From the NCBI GenBank assembly GCA_032622095.1, contig CP136066.1, positions 67,154,278-67,218,277 of the forward strand: DNA of 64,000 nt, given 5' to 3'. Numbering within the stretch: position 1 is the first letter of the stretch; the number at the start of each line of letters is the position of its first letter. A program made the position numbers and the translations under genes. Below the pieces are notes generated by a model, which worked only from the letters and a program-made list of their open reading frames with translations, made no database searches and was not told where the DNA came from. This document shows positions 47,671 through 59,200 of this stretch, piece by piece. Source of the stretch: Siphonodentalium dalli. Its lineage: Eukaryota; Mollusca; Scaphopoda; Gadilida; Siphonodentaliidae.

Positions 47671-50531
47671 ACTTCTGAGGAAAGTTTCAGTGTTTCACCA
47701 AAGAAACAAAGTCGCGAAGAGAAGCAATCTCGTGATAGTGGGTCGTCTGAGAGAAGGTTACTGTCAGATGAAAGTGCATTATCAAAGAAACTTTATTGTG
47801 GAGATAAACTATCTGATGATATCGGGTCGTCTGAGAGAAGGTTGCTGTCAGGAAAGTGCATTATCAAAGAAACTATGTTGTGGAGATAAACTATCTGATG
47901 ATATCGGATCGTCTGAGAGAAGGTTACTGTCAGGAAAGTACATTATCAAAGAAACTTTGTTGTGGAGATAAACTATCTGATGATATCGGATCGTCTGAGA
48001 GAAGGTTACTGTCAGGAAAGTGCATTATCAAAGAAATTATGTTGTGGAGAAAAGCTATCTGATGATATCGGGTCGTCTGAGAGAAGGTTACTGTCAGCAG
48101 AGTGCATTATCAAAGACACTTTGTTGTGGAGATAAACTATCTGATGATATCGGGTCGTCTGAGAGAAGGTTACTGTCAGGAAAGTGCATTATCACAGAAA
48201 CTTTGTTGTGGAGATAAACTATCTGATGATATCAGATCGTCTGAGAGAAGGTTACTGTCAGGAAAGTGCATTATCAAAGACACTTTGTTGTGGAGATAAA
48301 CTATCTGATATCGGATCGTCTGAGAGAATGTTACTGTCAGGAATGTACATTATCAAAGAAACTTTGTTGTGGAGATAAACTATCTGATTATATCGGATCG
48401 TCTGAGAGAAGGTTACTGTCAGGAAAGTGCATTATCAAAGACTCTTTGTTGTGGAGATAAACTATCGGATGATATCGGGTCGTCTGAGAGAAGGTTACTG
48501 TCAGGAAAGTACATTATCAAAGACTCTTTGTTGTGGAGATAAACTATCGGATGATATCGGGTCGTCTGAGAGAAGGTTACTGTCAGGAAAGTGCATTATC
48601 ACAGAAACTTTGTTGTGGAGATAAACTATCTGATGATATCGGATCGTCTGAGAGAAGGTTACTGTCAGGAAAGTACATTATCAAAGACTCTTTGTTGTGG
48701 AGATAAACTATCGGATGATATCGGGTCGTCTGAGAGAAGGTTACTGTCAGGAAAGTGCATTATCACAGAAACTTTGTTGTGGAGATAAACTATCTGATGA
48801 TATCGGATCGTCTGAGAGAAGGTTACTGTCAGGAAAGTGCATTATCAAAGACACTTTGTTGTGGAGATAAACTATCTGATGATATCGGATCGTCTGAGAG
48901 AAGGTTACTGTCAGGAAAGTACATTATCAAAGAAACTCTGTTGTGGAGATAAACTATCTGATGATATCGGATCGTCTGAGAGAAGGTTACTGTCAGGAAA
49001 GTGCATTATCAAAGACACTTTGTTGTGGAGATAAACTATCTGATGATATCGGGTCGTCTGAGAGAAGGTTACTGTCAGGAAAGTGCATTATCAAAGACAC
49101 TTTGTTGTGGAGATAAACTATCTGGTGATATCGGGTCGTCTGAGGGAAGGTTACTGTCAGGAAAGTGCATTATCAAAGAAAATTTGTTGTGGAGATAAAC
49201 TATCTGATGATATCGGGTCGTCTGAGAGAAGGTTACTGTCAGGAAAGTGCATTATCAAATAAACGTTGTTGTGGAGATAAACTATCTGGTGATATCGGGT
49301 CGTCTGAGAGAAGGTTACTGTCAGGAAAGTGCATTATCAAATAAACGTTGTTGTGGAGATAAACTATCTGGTGATATCGGGTCGTCTGAGAGAAGGTTAC
49401 TGTCAGGAAAGTGCATTGTCAAAGAAACTTTGTTGTGGAGATAAACTATCTGATGATATCGGATCTTCTAAGAGAAATGTTCATTCAAATGAACAGTCAT
49501 CACCCAAGACAAACTTTAATTCTTCTGCTGATCCCATATCTGGTGTACGTGGTGACTATCTTCCCGACCTCGATTCACTCAGACTCAGCGACTCAAATGA
49601 TTTTGAAGATCTTTTGCAGTTTTCGATCAGGGAATCATCGCTTCCTCTAAACAGCACAGTTGAATTTGGCAGAAGAGAGGGTAACGGTGACTTAGCTGAG
49701 CTTGAGGAAACTCTACCAGTGTTGCATTTCCATAGACTTCCTCCACTTAAAAACAAATTTCCAACAGAAATATGATTGCACAGCTCACGTGTTCAACGAG
49801 ACTTAATAATGCTAAGAAAATGAGATTATAAATACAAGTACAAATGATATGTCTGTAACAATGGTTCTGCCAAATGGAACTGAGGAGACAGGCCAGGATA
49901 CTGGATGTGTTCTAAAGGATGCTCTGACAGTACTGGAACACTTTTTACAGCAAAGGGACAAGTGGAAGATTGTCAAAGGTACCATTCATAAGACATGATA
50001 CGAGACAAGAGTGGCTGTGCTCATGGTAGTTGGCTTCAATGTCGTTAAGTAATTACCCGTGAGAATTGCGCCAGTATTTCTCCAACATGTTTTGGGAAAT
50101 TCAATAAGTGCCGAGTGCATCATCTAATGCTACAAAGACTTTATTCCTGAACAAGAAAAAGAATTAATAATGAACCCAATTGAAGATTTCAACGATGAAG
50201 ACTATTGGGGCTTCCTGAGCAACCATGATGTGAAATCATTAGTTAATTCTTCCAACTGGTCGAAAATTGTAATTGAAATTGCACATAAAGAACTCAGGAA
50301 CCGGTATACTTGGGAGATTGTTGGTCTGTTGTATTACAAAATTTGCCCAACAATTACCAAATGAAATTGATGATCTGAGAACAGGATTGACTCCAAGGCC
50401 GAAGCACGTACTGGCAATGTTGGTATTTGACGGTATGAATGATGATGACCGCAAAGTGGCTGATTATCTGAACAAAATTGTCAAAAAGAGTGATGTTGAG
50501 AGATTGAGAAAGTTCTTGAGGTTTTGTACAG
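47671..50531 (+). pseudogene. HECT-like (G2E3-type) gene, broken
   Basis: It begins with a Ser/acid-rich segment (TSEESFSVSPKKQSREEKQS) and continues through the 21-unit repeat into another Ser/acidic stretch (49470-49775). It then resumes at 49861 with MVLPNGTEETGQDTGCVLKD. This matches the region before the HECT-like fold in a multicopy animal family (DG.EE.G.D.GGV.RD). Later parts match too: LIMNPIEDF, IVIEIAHKEL, LTPRPKHVLAML and LRKFLRFCTG. In-frame stops lie at 49996, 50050 and 50125. A frameshift lies between about 50300 and 50345. A GTATGT donor follows base 50531, so it is not a processed copy. No catalytic Cys region is visible. Family assignment is from memory. Confidence 0.7.
47740..49460 (+). 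repeat. 21-unit coding-derived tandem repeat, 82 bp (first unit 84 bp)
   Basis: Units start at 47740, 47824, 47906 and then every 82 bp (one of 79 bp from 48234) until 49379; a degenerate unit starts at 49461. Unit 1 is 84 bp and reads in frame as a 28-residue block (GSSERRLLSDESALSKKLYC...DDI). All later units lack AT in TCAGATGAAAG (TCAGGAAAG), which shifts the frame in every copy. Each frame meets the TGGAGATAA stop once per three units, producing many nested 65-codon frames that are not genes. Confidence 0.93.
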
Positions 50532-52283
50532 GTATGTTAAAGACATATTGTGTGCTCATTAATATGTTTCAAACTGATAACTGAATATTCATGTAGTATT
50601 ATGGTTCCTAGAAGATTTAAATTAACAATATTCATTCAGAAAAATTTAGTCACATCAGATTCAGTTGTATCGTTTCAGAAAATGCAAGTTATCACTTTTC
50701 TGTCAATCCAATGCAACTAAAATATATGTGTATTCAAAACATATAGTTCAAGTTGGAGTCAAAGTTTTATGATTTATTATTATCCACCCCTTTACTAACA
50801 CTATTTCTGATTGGGCAAAAGCCGTTACATGATAATTCGGGAAAAAGTCACATTGGACTCCCGTAAGTTTGTGACGTCATGGAGTTCCGATAAAAAAGTC
50901 ATATTGGACTCGATTGTGTCCAATATGACTTTTTTTATCGGGACTCCGTGACGTCACGAATTTGACACACACTCACCAAAAGTATGCAAAAGTCGGACCT
51001 CTTCGCCGTGTAACATAGTCAGATGCATGGTGACGTATCTGGATATAACCAATTTAAAGACCACCTTTGAGAAATCGATTATAGGGAACAATTTCCGATA
51101 GGTTGCCAAAGGGCACACTTTATTTGGCTTCTCCTGAGAGCGATTCGTATTTGATGTAGGCATTACTCCCAAGTGCATCCATAATAAAATATTCCATCTC
51201 ATTTCTAAATGAATACATGGACGTACATTAAATATTTACACTTCCTATTTGGCTTATCAATTTGACAATCGTGAGATACATGGTCCTGTCTTCATTTTTA
51301 AATTTCATAGGCGCCAAACAAGCCATACATAATGCTGTGTGTATTATATTGAAGAGTGAAAAACTGAATTTGTTCTTGATTTCCATGCATCACCGTGTGA
51401 TGTTTCCATGTGTTTTTGTCCGACTGACAAATTGGTAAAGGTAATTCGATAAGTTATATTGTTCAAGTATTTGCATTATGTTACAATCATAGTTTTTGGA
51501 ACAAGGTGAACTAGTGCGTGTATTCATACATTCCGTTAAGGAAAACTTGCGTAATAGTGTTGTTGTTACATTCGACATTGCACAAGGCTGGTGATAGTGA
51601 CATTTTATTTTTATTTATGTAGAATTCTATTGAATGAATTCTAGGTAAGCCAAGAGCGATATCGGTCCGGGTCCTGAATTCGAATGCCTGTATCGCTTTT
51701 AGACAAAATGTATGAGGACTCTCTAATTTAAGAATTTTATTTTGGGTTAAATTCCATAATAGCTCCGTGCCGAACACTGCTTTGTCAAAACGACTGACGT
51801 ATATATGAATGAGGAACTCAGAGGAGTTAGACCTTCAGCATATAAGCCAGAATTTGACAGCATAAGAAAATTGCTTCTCAGTTTGTCACATACATGTGCG
51901 ATAAAATGGTTTATTTTTTTATACTTAGCAATTGATATTCCCAGACGAACTCTACTGTCCACTTCTTAAAGGTGTTCAGACCCCTTGATCCATTCGCGTT
52001 TACACTTATTAGCTTGTCTCTTTGTCTCACTATTGTTATCAGTTCGTATGAATTCGATCGCGAAGTTAAATCTTTGTTCACTTCGAAGACTTGTTACTAT
52101 AATTCAGGTTTGTCGTGGGCAGATTGTGTTTAATTTAATCGAAGCTTTGCATCTTTAGAGCATTTAAGAAAAGATCGACAAGTTTCAATCGATGCCGGGG
52201 GCACGGGAACACAACAAATAAACTCACCATTTGCGTAGTCATTTAAGTCAATAGTAATACTACTTGCTGAGACGCGACAGAAC
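50532..52283. other. Intergenic with one strong palindrome
   Basis: A fold-back palindrome at 50871-50957 has arms GTGACGTCATGGAGTTCCG... with AAAGTCATATTGGAC. A decayed outer copy of the same strings (GTCACATTGGACTC) is at about 50848. No exon seen; bases near 52200-52283 precede the PAN gene start and should hold its promoter, but no clear TATA box stands out. Confidence 0.5.
50871..50957. repeat. Fold-back palindrome GTGACGTCAT...GTGACGTCAC
   Basis: The stems GATAAAAAAGTCATATTGGAC and GTCCAATATGACTTTTTTTATC surround a short loop. The outer stem is GTGACGTCA.GGAGT.CC. Confidence 0.88.
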
Positions 52284-52610
52284 ATGGCTGCATTATGTGG
52301 GTTTCTAGCTCTGGTTCTCCTTGCTGCTTACCAGAACGTTCAAGTTAGTTCGAGTCACCTCGGTTCTTGTACGGGTAGAGGAAAATCTTTTAATCGTTGT
52401 ACGAACTGTGATGAAATTCGGAGGGTGTGGGCCCGTTCGAAGATTGAATGCGCTTCGAAATGCCTGCGGGACGAGGATTGCAGATCGGTGAATTTTGACA
52501 AAAGCAGCGGCGTGCAGCTTCCATGCGCACTGCTCGCATGCAGTGTGGCTAATTTAGACGGCAATGCCTTGCAGGATGACAGCAACTTCTTATTCATTGA
52601 CATGATACAG
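52284..52610 (+). CDS. First exon of a secreted PAN/apple-domain protein
   Basis: ATG in a good context (GAACATGG), 109 codons, then a GTGAGG donor in phase 0. Residues 1-24 are a signal peptide (ALCGFLALVLLAA core). The rest is a PAN/apple-like module: GSCTGRGKSFNRCTNC, then RSKIECASKCLRDEDCRSVN, FDKSSG, LPCALLAC and FLFIDMIQ. PAN modules mediate protein or carbohydrate binding in secreted invertebrate proteins. The frame stays open 21 codons past the donor, so a short intron-reading form is possible. Downstream exons were not identified; they may lie beyond the window. Confidence 0.82.
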
Positions 52611-52662
52611 GTGAGGATTGATACGCAACTAATGCGCGCACGATCAGATAGCGCAAAAATAC

Positions 52663-53022
52663 TTAAAGTGATGTGAAACACTCCGGCAGAGTGATAAAAT
52701 AGAAATGGAGAATAATTTAGCTCAAAGTAGTTATATTTACAAATATTATATCCAAATTGACAACACACGACGTCATTCTTACCTATTAATTAAATGCAGT
52801 GACTCTCGATGGCCAAATAGTTTTCGTTAGTTTATCTCCGATAGTTTTGTCCCGAATCGAGAAGTAAATATTTACACTAGTTCGGACGATGTTTTCTATG
52901 ACGTGGTACGATTGATTTGCTTGAGATTTTCGGCGCTGTTAGTAGAATCCTGAATTGGCATAGCGCCTGACAACTAACTTATCAGTTTCACGCACCCGAA
53001 CAAGTCCATAATATGTCTTTAA
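52663..53022 (+). mobile_element. TTAA-flanked MITE family A, copy 3
   Basis: Intact borders, TTAAAGTGATGTGAAACACT and ATAATATGTCTTTAA, 360 bp. It lies 52 bp inside the first intron of the PAN gene. Confidence 0.88.
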
Positions 53023-53469
53023 TCTGGGTTCACGGTTAAATAGGGATTGATTTTCAAACGCCGAAACAGTTGCCGAGGTTAGGATTACATTTCGAAACAA
53101 GTATCCTGAATTAATTGGAAGGGTGATAACTCTAAATAGAACGTACTTTGACGAAGTAACTGAAATTTATATGCAAGAATTTACAACACCACAATTGATC
53201 AACTTTGGTAAAATATAAGTCAAATTCTCCTATTTGGTTTTGAGCCTGTTTTATATTACGAGAACTTTCTTGAAAGGGACTTTTTAAAATGGCTCCGTAA
53301 TTTCGTCAATAATCTCAGTCTCAATCCTAACCTCGCGTGCCACGTGTTATTGCGATTTAATACCAATCCCTATCTAATCATGAAACCAGATTAATATTTC
53401 TCTCTATCCAATCGTGTGCGTATTGGCTGGTTCGCTCGTATGTTTGGTGTGCAGTCAAGTCTGGACATA

Positions 53470-53932
53470 GTGTGTCTGACATATGGGGATGATTTTAGGG
53501 ACGCTATTCCACATGGCGGGCTGGAATAACAAAATTCACCCTATCAGGGACCTCATTTTGCTTATGCCTCATCTTCTGGGAACTTTTTATATATAGGTCG
53601 ATAAATAAACGAAATATTGATATACCGGCTGCATAAGTTCTGAAAAACACTTTCCAAGGTCACAGCCATTTCCATTTATCGCCAGAAGTCACACAAACGC
53701 TCTTTATTTCTACCATATCAGGAATAAACTAACACGGAACGCTCTTTTCTGCTCCATGTCGTGCAAATGGCTGTTCTTTTGAATTGCGACACATAGTTGA
53801 ATGCGTCTCGTCGGGTTGTAGAATGCTCGTGGAATGGTAGTTGAGATAGACATCGACCTATATCGATACCGGGAAACATTCAAAAGTTAATAATATGTGT
53901 AATTTGGAACGCAAACAGCCATGTGGTTTTAA
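53470..53932. mobile_element. Family D fold-back repeat and reversed MITE family B
   Basis: Family D occupies 53470-53573 (TTCACCCTATCAGGGACCTC). A reversed family B copy occupies 53595-53932 and ends at CCATGTGGTTTTAA. Both are intronic to the PAN gene if that gene continues downstream. Confidence 0.75.
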
Positions 53933-54844
53933 ATTGTCATTTTTGATTTGAGATTGCATAATTTATCGGACTCGTTTTCCATTGCTCGCGACTGTCGCTC
54001 TTTAATTTCGGTAAATTACTCCAAAGCGGATATAATCCGAGTTATTCGTAAAATAATGAGATCACACTTTCAAGATTCAAGCTCTCACGGGATATTGACC
54101 ATTTTTATTCTAATGGAATCTCCAATTAAATTATAAAAATATATAATCGCCTGCCAATGAACATCAGGCGCTGTCACTCTGTAGAAAGTTTTTAAAAGTT
54201 GCTGAAAACATATCTGATTCGTCAATGTTTTCAGTTGCTCAATTGACATTATTCGCACTTATTTTGGATTCACTGATATTTCATATATTCTCGATTCGTG
54301 ATTTGTTACTTTTTAGCTGTGTACGTAGCTGTTTTTAGGTAGTATTTTAATGCTCCCAGGCCTCTTTTAAACTCACATATCTTTTAGTATCCATATTGTG
54401 TTATCTCTTTGTTTTAAACTGTATTTCTATTGTGAAGCGCATTGAAACTAATTTACTGTCTAATGCGTTTTTAAATGTAAATATAATATGTTCAGGCAGG
54501 ACGTGGTGACTGTGTTGTCTAACCCCACACAGTTTGGTAAACAGTTGGAATTGTTCTCATTGTTTGATTTTCCAACTCATGACCTTTGATGATTTTAGAC
54601 AAACAGTAGCATATTTTTCTACTTTGGGTCAATTTGCAGTTGGTGAGGAATTTGTTGCTTTTAGACCAACAGTATAGAACTGTTTACATCAACGCTAAAA
54701 TGTATAGTAATACAATACCGTTGTACATATTAGTGTTCAATCCAAACAGTTTGAGTGCACATGTTCCGGGCATATAATCGATCATAACACGAAAGTACCC
54801 AATATACAGTACAAGGCCCGTGGTTTTTTACATGTCCACGGAAG
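53933..54844. other. AT-rich, nothing recognised
   Basis: No exon with SRCR, PAN, CUB or lectin-like signature was found here on either strand. Confidence 0.5.
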
Positions 54845-55135
54845 ACCCCGCGCGATTTTTCCGTGTTCAAAATCTAAACTCGCCAAGAACACGGTCTGGG
54901 TAAACGTGTTCAATCGTGTTCAGATTTTGAACACGCTCTGATCACGTTTGAACACGCTCTGATCACGTTTGAACACGGAACATCCACGCTATGATCACGG
55001 TACGACGAACGGGTGACCACGGCCAAATGATCACGTTTGAACACGGAAATCCACGCTATGACCACGGGTGACCACGGCCATACCACAGGTGACCGCGACA
55101 TGAACACGGAGGAACATGGCTGAACACGGAAACAT
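54845..55135. repeat. Cluster of GAACACG / GATCACG / GACCACG heptamers
   Basis: Roughly twenty occurrences of G(AA/AT/AC)CACG, often as CGTTTGAACACG, GTGACCACGG or ATCCACGCTATGA, in irregular order over 290 bp. It is more GC-rich than its surroundings. Confidence 0.8.
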
Positions 55136-55170
55136 CGCTGGCGGCCGGAGCTTGGCAAGCCGCGGTGGCA

Positions 55171-56032
55171 GAGCTCGCGGTGTCCGTTACGTAATTAATT
55201 ATCACCTCCCTAGTCCAAAATATATTCTCGAAATTGCTGCTCAAATTGGCAAATGAGCAGCATCATTTTATTTAACCGAAATTTTATCGAAATTCAACCC
55301 GTCGATTGTAAAAATTGGCCAAGAGAAAGTAAAGCTACCAATATACCGCGATTACTCATAAAAAATAACTAATATATGGGAGTCGGAGGGAGTCGGAATG
55401 GTACCGATACACATGCATTATTTCAAGAAGGGTGCTAACTTAATACTAAACTCTAATATTTTGACAGGAACATATGACTATATATATTTATTGAATCTTA
55501 TAGATTTACATCTTCCTGTTGTTAGATCGAAAATATCTTGACGGGACCTTTGATAAATGTTCAATTTAGTTTCAATTTAGAATTTGTCTGGTATCAATGT
55601 CCGTTTAGTTTTAAACAAACCTTCGAACGTTGTGTCGGATTAGAACCTTTCTCCAATATATTTACACGAACATATGAATATTTAATATGTATTAAAATAA
55701 TAATATATTCTGACCTGATATAATTCGCTTCATAGAAACTATTTCGATGGATGGATGGCTTCGTTTTGCTAATTATTATAATCGATATCCGTAAACAGCG
55801 CAGAGGGTTTCAGCTCAAAATGTCCCTATTTTAAATTTGATTTTACTGCAATATTTTGTTTACAGAAATATCTTATTATGTTTTATATATATTAAACGAC
55901 TAAAATATTCAAACTGATAATCGGTCGTTTCAAGCATGGCAATTATGTCCACGGAAACTTATTTATTGTCAGTTTTGTTAACCTACATGATGTGGGTGGG
56001 GTTAGGGTATTTACTGTTATTGATGACCATAA
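55171..56032 (+). repeat. Segmental repeat R, copy 1
   Basis: Starts GAGCTCGCGGTG..CGTTACGTAATTAATT. It is repeated at 57784-58072 (truncated) and 60246-60650 (with an internal deletion of about 450 bp). No domain is recognised. It is interrupted at its right end by the TAA-flanked element. Confidence 0.8.
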
Positions 56033-57013
56033 GGCTGCGTTTATACTGCTGTAGAAATGTATACAGATCTGTATGAAGTCACGTGTCGCGCATTACTGTG
56101 ATCACAACATGATTACTAATATTGAACGCTCGCTGATCAGTACTCTGGTAATTGACAATTCACTGCGAGTCGTGTCAGTTTAGGCCAGACATAAACATGT
56201 ATCAACTATCAGCAGATAACAGCGATTTGGTATGTGCCGCATGTATTTAAAGTGTACCCTTATACCACTTGATAATGGTTCGAAGAAAGAATGAAAATCA
56301 TGCAGTTACCCTACAACACCCTTTATTTGACCAAATGTAGTAAAATTTCCAACTGATGACAATTCCAATGACAATGTTGACCAATTTAGGACAATATTGT
56401 TTTCTTAAATTACATGCAGTTTTTATATATAGCTGTTAGACAATAAATATGATGATGATGACTGGCCACGGGGAGGGACCAGGACGCAATCTTTCCAAGT
56501 GTTGGACATTTTCAACATGACACCCGCCCCTATGATAAGGTTGGAAAATTTCCAGCTGATGGCCATTCCAGCCCAAAATTTTGATAAAAAGTAGGAAATT
56601 ATGCAAATATTGGTCCGAAAACAATACCCCCCCCCCCCCCCCCCAAATAAAATGTTTGAAAATCAAACTACAAGATCATTTTCAATCTATTGTTGGTTTG
56701 GAAATTACAACTAATGTTGTGTAAGGTATGAAATTTCCAACCGTTGAACAAGTTGCCACGTCCCTGTCCGTGTTCAATATTCGAAATACACGGGTTGAAA
56801 TGACAACGAAAACATTCGCCAAGCCCGAGTAACAATTAATCAAAACTGATTTGCCTGTCGCAATGCTTCGGCGTTTACCGTGACGTTAGCGGACACGATT
56901 TTTGCTCACACGAACTAATACCGTTTTCTTTCTGTGGGAATTTCTATATCAACCTGTTTACACTAGTCTGCGTGTAGATCTGTGTACATTTCTATAGCAA
57001 TGTAAATGCACCC
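56033..57013. mobile_element. PIF/Harbinger-like nonautonomous element
   Basis: TAA duplications at 56030-56032 and 57014-57016. The inverted ends match over about 40 bp: GGCTGCGTTTATACTGCTGT on the left and, read inward, GGGTGCATTTACATTGCTAT on the right, both continuing AGAAATGTA.ACAGATCT. A 3-bp TAA target and GG..GC.TTTA.A.TG ends fit PIF/Harbinger. A run of C (about 56629-56644) and a TTGGAA repeat lie inside. No transposase. Confidence 0.82.
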
Positions 57014-58074
57014 TAACCTGCGTGTGTACATTCGACCTAATGTCAAGTGCCCTCCCATAAGTTTTACGATAATATTTATTTTTATATACTTTATTGAAAT
57101 TAATTAACGTATGGGTCAATTCAAGTTTCAACTTTTAAAACACAGTGGCCAGTGATTAGTTGGTCAGCTGATTATGAAACACCAGTGTTTTGAAAACACA
57201 TTGGCTTCTTCATAGCATTATGATATAACACCATGCAGACACCATCGAAAACAAAGAGGTCAGCTAAATTAAGTACAATTAGACAAATAGTGTAGATAAG
57301 GTTCGTATTGTGGCTTAGTGTGGTATTGCAAAATTTAGTTTTTTTAATTTAAATTTAAATTTTTTTAAATGATTTTTCACCAATGCAAATGAAATAGTCC
57401 TGGTAAATTCAAAAAAGAGACTAAAATTAAATTTTATTTTTTGGAAAGTTATATACATCAATACAACTATAACGGTAAGTAAAACAAGATCAGTAGGAAG
57501 ACGACCAATCCTGGCCATACTGGCCCTGTACAAAACAAATTCTCCACTTGTTAAAAGGGTGCCATTTCCTGCTATGCGTTTCAAAAAGCGGCGATGGGTG
57601 AAGTCAGCGAAAAGGAAACCGCCGATTTTTTTTATATGAGATATGGACATTTGTACTAAATTAACTCATTCGATGTCAGGTTCGGTCGTACCAAGAAGAG
57701 GATTGTTCCCCGCCTGTGCATTGGGTATGTGGCATCACAACCACCCGCGCTTACAATGAAATATATATTTTTATTGGAGGAGGAGCTCGTGGTGTGTGCG
57801 TTACGTAATTAATTATCACCTCCATAGTCCAAATTATATTCTCGAAATTGCTGCTCAAATGGCAAATGAGCAGCAACATTTTATTTAACGGAAATTTCAT
57901 CGAAATTCAACCCGTCGATTGTGAAAATTGGCCCAGAAAAAGTAAAGACACCACCACACCGCGATTATTCATAAAAAATAACTTATATATGGGAGTCGGA
58001 ATGGTACCGATACACGTTCATTATTTCAAGAAGGGTGCTAACTTAATACTAAATAAATCGAATATATGGTACCG
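57014..58074 (+). repeat. Segmental repeat S followed by R, copy 2
   Basis: S (57017-57780) begins CCTGCGTGTGTACATTCGAC and R' (57784-58072) follows. The pair is repeated at 59246-60650. An 82-codon frame over R' (57848-58096) is interrupted in the other R copies, so it is unlikely to be conserved. Confidence 0.82.
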
Positions 58075-58254
58075 AGATGTAAATATTTACAATTGAGCGT
58101 AGTTCAGACGATGTTTTCTATATAGTGTTACGGTCGATTTGATTCAGATTTTCGGTGATGTTAGTATAATGTTACATTCATCCAGTTGACATAGCACCTG
58201 AATGCTAACTTATCAGTTTAACGCCCCCGAAAGTTGTCCATAATATGTCTTTAA
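58075..58254 (+). mobile_element. MITE family A, 5' truncated copy
   Basis: Joins R' directly (AAATATTTACAATTGAGCGT) and ends CATAATATGTCTTTAA. Only the 3' half is present. Confidence 0.75.
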
Positions 58255-59200
58255 CGGTATCGTCTCGGGGCATCAAAAATATGACATACTAACGAAGTAC
58301 TTGAGCGCTATGGCATAAATGAACGGTTCGCACTTCAGTAACCTTCCTCGTTTTGTTATAGACGCGGGTGTTCAGCGCGTGTTAATTGAAATGCGAATAT
58401 CCATATAACCAAAGTTATTAAAAAACATTTGTTTCCATTCCTTAGTTTTCAGTGCCTGATCACGTCAATACTATTGATATGTGATAAGATACATTGAAGA
58501 CAATGACAAACATGTCACGGTCCAATATAACACGAGAAAGAGTCCGATGAATGTATCCGGTTCAATCGAAACGATGTTTAGTAAAACGATCGACCATACT
58601 CAGAAAGAACATTACAGATGTCGATGTATTGGCTGCGGACACACGTACCACAGTAGCGATGGCATAGTAGGTGTGACAATTTGTGATGGTGGAATTTTGT
58701 GACAATTGGTTCGTCATAATTCTGTGCCATAGCTATCCATGCATGTCGCCCGCTGATTTTCCTCACAATGAGTCGACTGGGCCAATTGACCATTGCTTTT
58801 CGCAAAGGTTGATATCTACTCATTAAGTTTTGCTAAATTGTATTCACGATGCTATATATAATTGCACGATATATCGTCCAGAATTGTGTTTGACCGTGGC
58901 CTGGTTGTAAATCCTCATTGACTCACATATCATTATTGTGGTAAGTTTTTTTTATATGATCTCAATGCATGCATGTTTATCTACTTATATTAATTTCATT
59001 AGTAAGAACAATCATGGCTGTTGAGATGGGTTATTCATTAAGTTATCAAGTGGACTTGTGTCTTAACATGTAAAATATAACACTGCGTGTTGAGTAAAGA
59101 TCAACACTGACAAGACATTCACAGGTAGATACATCCTTGAGAGATCGAACGTCGCTGGTAGAGCTTGGTAGACTCATTGTTCGAATGTGCAGAGGGCGAC
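58255..59200. other. Unassigned spacer between segmental copies
   Basis: A TTTTCAG acceptor-like site at 58447-58453 precedes a Cys/His-containing frame (58481-58702, CRCIGCGHTYH). The frame has stops between the site and its ATG. I could not join it to the PAN exon in phase. Confidence 0.35.

Noticed and set aside
47690-49775. A dozen overlapping 65-codon frames that could be read as a small-protein family
   Set aside because: They are the three frames of one 82-bp repeat, each ending at the same TGGAGATAA stop every three units.
57315-57650. 111-codon minus-strand frame in segmental repeat S
   Set aside because: The corresponding frame in the second S copy is disrupted by indels, so it is not conserved.
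58447-58702. Possible second exon of the PAN gene with a Cys/His-rich frame
   Set aside because: All three phases after the TTTTCAG site meet a stop within 45 bases, so it cannot be joined to the phase-0 PAN exon.
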